Shown: positions 60,301 through 64,000 of the stretch, one piece after another | Layout: every line of letters starts with the position of its first letter | Position numbering within the stretch: position 1 is the first letter of the stretch | Origin: Macrosoma leucophasiata | Lineage: Eukaryota > Arthropoda > Insecta > Lepidoptera > Hedylidae | NCBI GenBank assembly: GCA_036365455.1 | Contig: JAWQUS010000004.1 | Span: forward strand, 7,695,501-7,759,500 | Direction: 5' to 3' | Length of the DNA stretch: 64,000 nucleotides | Notes under the pieces: model-generated | What the model saw: only the letters and a program-made list of their open reading frames with translations | Databases searched by the model: none | What the model was told of the DNA's origin: nothing | Position numbers and translations under genes: made by a program

Positions 60301-61913
60301 TTATAGAACGGCCGCTTGTCTTATTAAATGCTGATTGCTGGTGTTTCTATAAATGTTATTGTTATTGACACACTGACTTACAAAATTTTGTTTAGCCATA
60401 TCCAGATTTCTTATTTTATAAATTTCAATAACGAGCCTAATTTTCTAAGTAACAGCACTTTGATTTTTTTATTGTGTCATGAAGTGGACAACAAGCACAC
60501 AAGTTACAATAATACTTGTAAACATATAAACATCTACACGGGTTTTAATTAAAATTTCTAATTATAGGTATGTAATCCACCTATGAAAACCTCGTTCAAA
60601 CCGTTGCTTAATTTCGAAGTTATAACGTAGGTACCAGACAGACAGACAAAAATTACAAAAAAAACCTTTTTTAGTTTCTGTTACTCTTCTTTAATCCCCC
60701 ATCATCGCCCCCTATTCGTTTTTAGGAAAATTATTTAATGTACAGACAGTCAATTTTGACTGCCTTATTATACTTATGAATATATAGATGATTAAATCAT
60801 TTAATAATTTTATTATACTCGAGAATTTAATACTGTTTCATATTAATGTATATACAGCAGGCCACTCATTGGCCTGCTCTTCAGCACACCTGGCAGGTTT
60901 CAGGGTGAGTTTTTCTGGCAAAACGGTTAAAAAAAATTATTAGTTGCGTGACTTATTTTTTTTAATACGTCACTCATCACTAGAGCAGATCTAGTGGTGG
61001 GTAATTGTGTGATTTATTTAATATGTATTATTAAATCATAAAATAATTTTACTGCAGGTAACCGATAAATTTCATAAACATTTTGGACTGCCGCTCGGCA
61101 CTCACTGACCTAGTAGGTATACAGCACAAGTGAGAGGAACTTAATTATATTATTAAATTATTGAACAATTGTATTATGCCCTTAGAATTATAAGAATTTC
61201 ATAACTTTTTTGGACTGTTACCTATACGCCACTTACTGGCCTACTATACAGTACCACATCTTGCAGTTTTCAGCGTCAGTTTTCCTGGCACTATCAGTCG
61301 ACTCGTTTGCAAGTAATACTCTTATGATTGATACGTTAATTATCTTCTTTATATAATAAATAAAATAAATCTGTCAGTTTCTCTGCTCCCGCTGCCGGCG
61401 GCCCACTATTTTCATTTTTTAAATATTTTTTTGATTTTATACCTTATTTAAAAAAGTAGTAATTATACAATAAATGAGTGGTATAATAAAATAATGTATT
61501 TTATTAATGATAATTTGTATTAATAAAGTAAATAATTATTTTATTTATTACAATTACAATTAACATTATTTTTTTATGTACAAGTATGTAGGTACTAGAT
61601 TTGTTTTTGTTAAAATTTTGAATTAGGATATAAATAAATAAGTGAAATAATAAAATAATGATTTGATTATTCTCTTATTTCATTTTCGTGGATCTATTTT
61701 TTTTGGTCTGTTGCACGTCAAATATTCAGCACACTTGACAGGGCTACCGCTTAGCACTAGAAAATGCGCTGGTGCTAAAGTCCTTCGATGAAGTTTTGCT
61801 ACTGGATCTGTACCACCATTAATTTAATTATAAGTGAAAATTAAACTCACCTGTGACAAAATCACTTGTGATCGCTTGATGGGTTTCCCGTGCTCGTTTT
61901 TCAGTGTCGACAT
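29474..61913 (-). CDS. Tret1-like sugar transporter, gene 2 (7 exons, 524 aa)
   Basis: Paralogue of gene 1: an MFS sugar porter with about 12 membrane segments, probably at the plasma membrane; substrate unknown, trehalose or another sugar by family. Coding join (- strand): 61851-61913, 58725-58860, 39880-40108, 35558-35714, 31405-31794, 30415-30701, 29474-29786, total 1575 nt, in frame, GT-AG throughout. Motifs: DYFGRKK at 86-92, SDPSIRG at 143-149, PETPVWLISKGR at 197-208, KTIGKRK at 344-350, PWVLLSEVFPFR at 410-421, FLPETESKSL at 475-484. TM7 has YFFFHTLSGLIPVRPN rather than QQxSG. The central loop has Cys245, Cys248, Cys258 and His260, matching gene 1. The start is the ATG at 61911-61913 in a 21-residue first exon. 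Intron 2 (40109-58724, 18.6 kb) holds an intact LINE and a 2.2 kb inverted-repeat element. Confidence 0.93.
29843..29936 (+). repeat. Rep-A 5' scrap turned into a perfect hairpin
   Basis: A Rep-A-like start (ggtagagttccag) is followed by perfect 24 bp arms at 29884-29907 and 29913-29936 with a 5 nt loop. Confidence 0.8.
29940..30262 (+). repeat. Patchwork of Rep-B and Rep-A pieces
   Basis: 29940-30110 matches the Rep-B body (cattttcccatttctggaag, acgttaccggcgaatt); 30125-30262 matches the Rep-A 3' end (tcatcaatgtgaactatgtg). Confidence 0.65.
30415..30701 (-). CDS. Gene 2 exon 6 (residues 326-421)
   Basis: TM8, KTIGKRK loop, TM9, outer loop, TM10, ending IPWVLLSEVFPF plus a split Arg codon (CG|G). 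Acceptor TTCCAG|GTTTTA, donor CCG|GTGAGT. Confidence 0.94.
31011..31170. mobile_element. MITE related to 15618-15763
   Basis: Inverted relative to the first copy: ttagctatagaatgcttggt, cattgtcaaatgtgcaggaa, ending ataaataagggggtt. The left end is diverged. Confidence 0.6.
31405..31794 (-). CDS. Gene 2 exon 5 (residues 196-325; equals gene 1 exons 5+6)
   Basis: One 390 nt exon covering VPETPVWLISKGR, the Cys/His loop and TM7 to KPLV. In gene 1 the same stretch is split by an 844 bp phase-2 intron. Acceptor TTTCAG|GTTCCC, donor GTG|GTGAGT. Confidence 0.94.
31838..32117 (+). repeat. Rep-A, near full length
   Basis: Intron 4 of gene 2, about 45 bp upstream (on the gene strand) of exon 5. Confidence 0.88.
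32118..33265. other. Gene 2 intron 4, no gene seen
   Basis: Very AT-rich; several short similar phrases (aaggaacccggaaatcgact and variants at 32250, 32840 and 33775) suggest old degenerate repeats. Confidence 0.4.
33266..33441 (+). pseudogene. LINE reverse transcriptase C-terminal remnant
   Basis: Frame with a premature stop reads HILIECVRGEAHRRASLEIG and on to IPTVATILIVNELT before TAG. It resembles the cysteine-containing C-terminus of insect non-LTR ORF2 proteins. Confidence 0.65.
34303..34372. mobile_element. MITE scrap (family of 15618)
   Basis: Partial copy: gagtaattagcaacacttta, aaactacgtttacgaatat. Confidence 0.45.
35160..35315 (-). pseudogene. LINE remnant, inverted relative to 33266
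   Basis: Same fragment in opposite orientation (ggtgaggctcatcgccgggc on the - strand), ~1.9 kb away, with its own indels. Confidence 0.65.
35558..35714 (-). CDS. Gene 2 exon 4 (residues 143-195)
   Basis: Begins with the split Ser codon and DPSIRG, then TM5-TM6 with LPWRQAALVSTVVPLA. Acceptor TTCCAG|TGAC, donor TTTTTT|GTAAGT. Confidence 0.92.
35769..35812. repeat. Short inverted duplication
   Basis: Perfect 16 bp arms (ggtattagataagaca) around a 12 nt spacer; intron 3 of gene 2. Confidence 0.75.
36112..36176 (+). repeat. Two-copy tandem repeat, 34 bp unit
   Basis: agagattaacctttcga followed by attataatgtag occurs twice in a row with one difference. Confidence 0.8.
36190..36770 (-). pseudogene. 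RTE-clade LINE, 3' end fragment
   Basis: A 120-residue open frame (36396-36758) reads MAICQRKMERSMLGIKLSDK, then LLKWQWAGHVCR and KRWRDIFSDRCGSHWMQTAR, the recognisable C-terminus of insect RTE-type reverse transcriptases. A 3' UTR of about 200 bp follows, ending in an A-rich tail at about 36190. 5'-truncated, no catalytic domain. Confidence 0.85.
37165..37740. repeat. Diverged tandem duplication, unit 1
   Basis: Shares ordered blocks with 37880-38460: tgctgtaattaatgcaagat, gcgaacgcgg, agttccgta, gcacatgta, gtgaattgcaag. Offsets rise from about 728 to 765 bp through insertions. Non-coding as far as I can see. Confidence 0.7.
37880..38460. repeat. Diverged tandem duplication, unit 2
   Basis: Second unit. 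It ends in an inverted repeat 38402-38457 (22 bp arms, 20 matching: ttctccattgcagcaatcac). Confidence 0.7.
38480..38860. repeat. Old dispersed repeat remnants
   Basis: gtctgtctgtccgtccatcc, then cctactacggaacccttcat as in the 16956 family read the other way; then tttttaattggacgtatgta, a phrase also seen at 55163-55190. Confidence 0.5.
39420..39566 (+). repeat. Rep-A, diverged and internally deleted
   Basis: gctagagttccagtgttgga to catatgaactgcatgctttt; abuts Rep-B. Confidence 0.65.
39575..39866 (-). repeat. Rep-B, near full length
   Basis: B-box at about 39820-39840 (cccgggaatcgaacccagga). The head is cut at about 39866, just before gene 2 exon 3. Confidence 0.85.
39880..40108 (-). CDS. Gene 2 exon 3 (residues 67-143)
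   Basis: TM2 to TM4 with DYFGRKK and MEAPSVTYVGEV; acceptor TTTCAG|GCAGC, donor TTAG|GTAAGT splitting a Ser codon. A Rep-B SINE abuts the donor side at about 39866, and a Rep-A copy starts about 40 bp from the acceptor side. Confidence 0.94.
40150..40437 (-). repeat. Rep-A, full length
   Basis: Complete - strand copy 40 bp from the acceptor side of gene 2 exon 3. Confidence 0.9.
40535..40824 (-). repeat. Rep-A, full length
   Basis: Second complete - strand copy; the two differ at many positions, so this is not a recent tandem copy. Confidence 0.9.
41028..41255 (+). repeat. Rep-A, 5'-truncated
   Basis: Opposite orientation to the previous two; starts at the ccgctaaatggtagtg block. Confidence 0.85.
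41338..41560 (-). pseudogene. LINE ORF C-terminal fragment
   Basis: - strand frame of 69 residues with GPGRPRLTYHDQIGRVL, RNRRACMKRMMKVDEAREVC and WRSTLSAYP, matching the conserved end of insect endonuclease-reverse transcriptase proteins. No catalytic parts. Confidence 0.75.
42294..42395 (+). repeat. Degenerate Rep-A 5' part
   Basis: tactggtgatagagtt, ggtagtgttcagcattatct. Confidence 0.6.
43330..43640 (+). repeat. RTE-type tail
   Basis: tggaccgattttaaaaatta, ggctatattttattttgaaa, aggagagggtaggcaacatt. Confidence 0.55.
43641..43865 (+). repeat. Second RTE-type tail
   Basis: gaactcctctgaaacggctg, gggcgatacgaagtttgccg; typical of lepidopteran RTE 3' ends. Confidence 0.6.
44180..44485 (+). 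repeat. RTE-type tails, one per strand
   Basis: gaacggctcgaccgattttg then ctagctgcgcctccgacttc, closed by an inverted ggagtcgcgggcacagctag at 44459-44478. Confidence 0.6.
45649..45739 (+). repeat. Diverged Rep-A, left half around an hAT insertion
   Basis: tggcacagagtagcaaaaca, then diverged sequence to tctctata; resumes at 46096. Confidence 0.6.
45732..46095. mobile_element. hAT-type element with CAGGGGCGGATT ends
   Basis: Element 45740-46087 (348 bp): left end CAGGGGCGGATTGCC, right end AATCCGCCCCTG. Flanking 8 bp TCTCTATA (45732-45739) and TCTCTGTA (46088-46095), one mismatch, fits the hAT superfamily. Non-autonomous. Confidence 0.85.
46096..46170 (+). repeat. Diverged Rep-A, right half
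   Basis: ggctgtatgtacgag, then atcaatgtgaactgcgtact. Confidence 0.65.
46500..46778 (-). repeat. Rep-A, full length, older
   Basis: All blocks present but many substitutions. Confidence 0.85.
47036..49225. mobile_element. 2.19 kb element with 460 bp terminal inverted repeats
   Basis: Left repeat 47038-47497, right 48764-49223, nearly identical when inverted (they even encode the same 61-residue spurious frame). Outer ends GACTACAAGCCCATG; flanked by TA on both sides (47036-47037, 49224-49225), which may be a TA target duplication as in Tc1/mariner-like elements. The 1.27 kb interior has no transposase frame. Thirteen CCGTAC/GTACGG hexamers occur in the element, several inside a longer TGCCGTACAAAAAT motif. 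Confidence 0.9.
49791..50630 (+). CDS. LINE ORF1 protein
   Basis: 279 residues from the first ATG; the better start may be Met29 (ATG at 49875), giving MSTLNDIADLQR. Residues about 33-103 look like a coiled coil (heptad-like Leu spacing). A compact domain at about 108-205 (KFLLLGGVPEKPGE to TRHRQSILSNARGL) resembles the RNA-binding region of insect LINE ORF1 proteins, and the tail is Ser/Ala/Lys-rich. The expected role is RNA binding in the LINE ribonucleoprotein. It is intact. ORF2 follows 672 bp later on the same strand. Confidence 0.8.
   Translation: MPVTCTHNTALCTAYCFTWCTVILQSCKMSTLNDIADLQRTTMEALNQRMTEFEAHLSAASTGCDLTTLNRDFSQFKDHVWNVLNALQKQIADLSHNIDIIEMRHRKKFLLLGGVPEKPGECVLDEVISVLHDKLGVNNVVQSSFKVCHWFGRVTDGRSRPILICFSDTAIKANVWSRKTKLKGSPFKVTEFLTRHRQSILSNARGLLGMTNVWTLDGNIYAKLPDNSRRRLMSQDDIKILAADLNKSSSSSAAAKSMSSQAKSDAAPTTRSKRILKNK
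50631..51302 (+). other. Inter-ORF region of the LINE
   Basis: 672 bp of AT-rich sequence without a frame joining ORF1 and ORF2; unusually long for a LINE spacer. Confidence 0.6.
51303..54221 (+). CDS. LINE ORF2: AP-type endonuclease plus reverse transcriptase
   Basis: 972 residues, no stops or frameshifts. Endonuclease domain at about 44-255: CHINAQS (46-52), SETWL with Glu76, GDFN at 181-184, SWLD with Asp226, and SRHD with His250-Asp251; all catalytic positions seem present. The reverse transcriptase follows a basic linker (VKRPPAPWITRGIR): FRPISILPFLSKVLE, SGFRPSHST, LIDFSNAFNAVDYD, SGVPQGGILSPLLFS, and the catalytic YADD at 689-692. The C-terminal domain includes QSLVLPIIDYADVCY and KLWNSLP. 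It fits the CR1/Jockey-group non-LTR elements; I cannot fix the clade by eye. It lies in intron 2 of gene 2 in the opposite orientation. Confidence 0.93.
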   Translation: MSDDEIYFSACESSSSCSYNSLSDSVQTDVILCEELQRFHNVFNVCHINAQSIPQHHSGLLNIFSNSCAHAILVSETWLKPELPSAAFSLHNFILIRNDRIGKRAGGVAIYLRSNIPYKTLLSSPPAYNGNPEYIFIEASVHGVKAVLGVIYCPPTIDYFNILESILDSVTTECRHLIVMGDFNTDLLRVNSRSSRLRSILESSSLSLLPLSPTHHNIGSDDSWLDLMFTPSIDLVANFGQLEVPGISRHDLLFMSYKIKPPKIQHATIFIRNFAAIDHDKLKEDACQLDWTVIEQASTIDEKVSEFNRNILNLFDRHAPLRSVRVKRPPAPWITRGIRMAMSRRDKYFRRFRRDRSEDNWHAYKLARNRCNQMVRAAKRRYVYDNVSNCSPADIWKFLKSLGLSKSQLNLKNSNISLNLLNQHFAINASLDQLTKVQTILEITSMPVIHSFSFSPVTCDEVIKILSAIKSKAVGCDDVSRIMIFPILNCILPFLTHIINFSLQTGTFPFVWRKAHVIPLPKVTKPCLYNHFRPISILPFLSKVLEAVVHKQLSQHVFSNNLLSPYQSGFRPSHSTASALLKITEDVRAGMQNSQLTVLVLIDFSNAFNAVDYDILISILSQTGASSLVQDWFSSYLRGRQQAVRVDRDLSHWCDLTSGVPQGGILSPLLFSLVINSITYSLNCSYHLYADDLQLYVQADPDDLTHAIINMNLNLQSISRWSSKFGITVNHSKCQAIILGSPSFVKRINLEQLAPVVFNDIVIPFSQHVKSLGLFIDSSLSWNKQITSISQNVTTSLRSLYRYKNFLPTGTKKLLIQSLVLPIIDYADVCYPDLSQTLLNKLDRILNNCIRFIYGLRKYDHISFFRSKLKWLPIRQRRSVRILCLLYSILNDPIFPEYLKHNFHILGASHSLNLRSSESLTLHVPSHSTEFMANSFTVSAIKLWNSLPVDIRMASSKFTFKRKLRDHYLRMF
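54720..55200. repeat. GC-rich repeat segment
   Basis: Markedly GC-rich against AT-rich flanks; open frames on both strands look spurious. Phrases such as acggcgggtgcccatgaggg and ggacgtgcgtaggcggcgtc point to a transposon piece, perhaps a LINE 5' region. Not named. Confidence 0.45.
55215..55458 (-). repeat. RTE-type tail, inverted copy of 28545-28815
   Basis: gttcgttagtctcgctaaaa to gtttgccgggtcagctagtt. Confidence 0.7.
56163..56336 (+). repeat. Rep-D copy 1
   Basis: agttagttgctaaacagata, tttttgtcgttctgttttat, tacataagtacacacattct; a second copy is at 59931-60085 and an inverted scrap at 58950-59005. Confidence 0.65.
56337..57630. other. Gene 2 intron 2, no gene seen
   Basis: No recognisable coding sequence or repeat. 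Confidence 0.4.
57630..57915 (-). repeat. Rep-B, diverged, near full length
   Basis: - strand head gcctcagtagtctagtagta and ccagggttcgattccacgg, then the body. Confidence 0.8.
57930..58135 (-). repeat. RTE-type tail
   Basis: aaactagcggcccgtcccgg, ttacctaccctctcctattc, aataatagtatagatactcg. Confidence 0.6.
58385..58688 (+). mobile_element. hAT-type MITE, copy 2, with 8 bp target duplication
   Basis: Element 58393-58680 (288 bp), same family and orientation as 22063-22354. Perfect 8 bp duplications GCTAGTCC at 58385-58392 and 58681-58688. The duplication ends 30 bp from the donor site of gene 2 exon 2 (58719-58724). Confidence 0.92.
58725..58860 (-). CDS. Gene 2 exon 2 (residues 22-67)
   Basis: Acceptor T-rich CCAG|GTGCTAGC, donor TTTG|GTAAGT. 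TM1 and first outer loop, ending KKQASWFG. An hAT MITE ends 44 bp past the exon edge, on the intron side. Confidence 0.93.
59168..59450 (+). repeat. Rep-A, near full length
   Basis: Complete copy in intron 1 of gene 2, with a small insertion after the ttgaccttggtc block. Confidence 0.88.
59931..60085 (+). repeat. Rep-D copy 2
   Basis: Same order of blocks as 56163-56336. Confidence 0.65.
60857..61292 (+). repeat. Degenerate repeated blocks in gene 2 intron 1
   Basis: ccactcattggcctgc...tttctggca (60860-60922) recurs as ccacttactggcctac...tttcctggca (about 61232-61292), with a weaker middle block at about 61088-61125. Old tandem units of very AT-rich DNA. Confidence 0.5.
61851..61913 (-). 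CDS. Gene 2 exon 1 (residues 1-21)
   Basis: Encodes MSTLKNEHGKPIKRSQVILS plus Gln21; donor CAG|GTGAGT, phase 0. Joined to exon 2 it gives ILSQVLACLALDF, parallel to gene 1. It is too short for ordinary ORF finding, so the call rests on the donor site, the phase and the gene 1 parallel. Confidence 0.85.
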
Positions 61914-62967
61914 TTTGACAGACGAATGTGCGAACGTATCTTTTAAATCGATTTTTTATTCGTCAACTCAATATAATTCTATTGCATAATTTCCATTGTG
62001 CTCTCTATTTCGCGTTTCATAGCACAATAAGCAGATTTATTTTTGTTACGAATGTAGATTTAATCCGACCACTGAATGGAATATGATTTATTTATTTTAG
62101 TCTGTTGTCAATATTTGCTAAAGAATTGCACTTAGTAGATCACTTTTACAATAATAAGACGACATTGGCACTATAGTTAAGATTCCACTATCACATTTTA
62201 ATAGGAGTATTGCTGAAATTTGAGTTGCATTGAAATTATATTTTTAACACACAACATTGGTTCTATGCGTAATTGGACGCCCGGAAAATGATAACTACAA
62301 TGTAACGGTGACCACGCAATGTATACCTAAAATACCTATTACAAACACACAGTTCATAGTTTTTTTTTGTTGATCACACAATCGGAATTTACAATATTAT
62401 ATACCTACCGAAGTAAAGTAAAACGGTTTTGATTATTTGAGACATTATTTTTGAGATATGAATTCTGTTGTGAAATTATTTAATAAAAAAAGTTTATTTG
62501 GTGAGTTCTTTAAAAGTACATCCATTCTCTAATAATTTTTCAAGTAAATATCTTAATTATGTGACACTAATAAGAAAAAAACACATTTAAAAAATATATA
62601 TTTTTTCCTATTAAGTAACACAAGAAATAAGCAAACAATACCGTACCACTACCACAATGAATTAAAAATTTTTTTATTTTTAAAATTGTAGTGTCGTATT
62701 TGGAGCTGACATTGAACTAGATACCGGACCTTCGCTACAAAGGGCGACAGTAAACTGTTACAACCTCAGATGGTTCCAATTGCACTATTAGTGAACCGCA
62801 TTAGAATATTCATATAGGTCAATTAACAAGTCGTGCAACTTTTGGGAACGTTATATTAATAATTTAAAACAAGCAATTTAAATTAAAGAATCAAACGTGA
62901 CAGGCGGAAATCGATAAACGTTTTTCACATATACCTCATTGATTTCATGACACAATGTTTTTTCAGG
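61914..62967. other. 5' flank of gene 2
   Basis: Should hold the promoter and 5' UTR. No TATA box or initiator can be assigned with confidence, and no gene was seen. Confidence 0.45.
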
Positions 62968-63295
62968 GTTCCGGAATTCCTAAAGTGGAAAAGGAACCCT
63001 TATTGGACCAGTACGTTGTACGTTCGTCTGTCAAGACCATTTTTCAGGAGTGCGTGGGGTATTTACATAAAACGAATACCTTATATACTGAAAGCACTCA
63101 AAGAATATCAGACGTATAAGATTTTTTAATCAATAAAATAGGTGAGAAATGTACATTATCCCTCCTTATTTCAAAAACGTAGATTACAGAAAAACCTATT
63201 ACAAATCAATAGTACTTAAGGTTACATAGTAAACTCTCAAATGTGAGGAAGCCTTTGACACGAGTCCAACTCGCGTTTGACCGGTTTACATATTA
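62968..63295 (-). repeat. Diverged copy of the 16956 repeat family
   Basis: gggttccggaattcctaaag at one end, cacgagtccaactcgcg at the other; inverted relative to 16956-17352. Confidence 0.55.
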
Positions 63296-63889
63296 TTATA
63301 ATCTTCTTAAATCAAACTAACAAGGTAGCATTCTGATAAAAAAATACATATTTTATAAAAGCTAATGAATATGCGCGCGGGTATGTAGGTAACAGATGTA
63401 GGAAGCCATTAGATTAACGGCTTATCGCATTAGAAATTTTGCATTCCGCAAATGGAGACAATCACCTCGTCAATCAATCATAATAATTTATTTTAATATA
63501 TTTTAAGGTTGATACCATAAATATAAATCCAAAAGATAGTGCAAATTATTTGCTAATGAATTGTCAACTGTTTTTTTATGTCAATATAGATTAATTAATT
63601 CGTTGAAATGAAAGAGTGTGAACTAGTTTGCATTAATAATAATAAATTTCTTAATTAATCACTTTTAATTAAAAAAAATATGATGTTATAAACATGGATG
63701 GTAATTGTTTAAGTATACTTATATGTTATCGTTAAATTATTATTATAACACACACTTATATAAAACAAGCTTTTGCAATCCACATTCCATAATCGTAACT
63801 TAGAGTCGTGTAATTCCGATTCCCGTTGGAATTCTTGATATTTTTTGTGTTTGCTTATGATAGTCACAGACGTTAAGCCTGGGTTATAA

Positions 63890-64000
63890 TAATGGCAACC
63901 CATCATACGTCCCACTGCTGGGCACGAGTCTTTCCCATAAGGATATGCCATAATCACCATGCTTGGCATGCAGATTGGCGATCACAGTGGCGGTAGTTTT
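63890..64000 (+). repeat. LINE-like repeat fragment, cut by the window end
   Basis: Same family as 12242-12400 (cccactgctgggcacg, caccatgcttggcatgcaga). Confidence 0.6.

Overview
The window is nuclear DNA of an insect, most likely a moth or butterfly (Lepidoptera). The evidence is intron-split genes with GT-AG junctions, AT-rich non-coding DNA, and a dense load of short interspersed repeats, RTE-type and CR1-like LINE pieces and DNA-transposon MITEs of kinds I associate with lepidopteran genomes. I saw no prokaryotic, organellar or viral features. The species cannot be named from the sequence.

Gene layout. (1) At the left edge (180-461, + strand) is the last coding exon of a serpin, with the reactive-centre loop and C-terminus; the rest lies outside the window. 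(2) On the - strand, running into it tail to tail, is a complete 8-exon sugar-porter gene (638-19010; 517 aa) of the Tret1-like facilitated trehalose transporter type. (3) A second, paralogous Tret1-like gene follows head to tail on the same strand (29474-61913; 7 exons; 524 aa). I joined the exons by hand from splice sites. Both reading frames close exactly, intron phases match one for one, and the only structural difference is one intron present in gene 1 and absent in gene 2. (4) Between the two transporters (23761-23919, +) lies a candidate terminal exon of a small cysteine-rich, Kazal-like secreted peptide; its first exon was not found.

Repeats fill the introns and the intergenic space. 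One SINE-like family of about 280 bp (here Rep-A) occurs about twenty times. A tRNA-derived SINE (Rep-B) occurs about six times. An intact two-ORF LINE (49791-54668) sits in the 18.6 kb intron 2 of gene 2, and a related, 5'-truncated dead copy (24205-26539) has inserted into a Rep-A copy, which is itself flanked by an unusually long 60 bp duplication. DNA elements include two hAT-type MITEs with perfect 8 bp target duplications, another hAT-like element inside a Rep-A copy, and a 2.19 kb element with 460 bp terminal inverted repeats and many CCGTAC/GTACGG motifs.

How the parts relate. The two transporters look like a local tandem duplication that has diverged substantially. Both keep the core sugar-porter motifs, lack the usual QQ pair in TM7, and share a C-x2-C...C-x-H motif in the central cytoplasmic loop. 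I found no clearly new multi-gene system. The most interesting items are the shared cysteine/histidine loop motif, the Kazal-like exon, the long-TIR element, the 60 bp duplication, and a series of near-perfect inverted duplications with short spacers.
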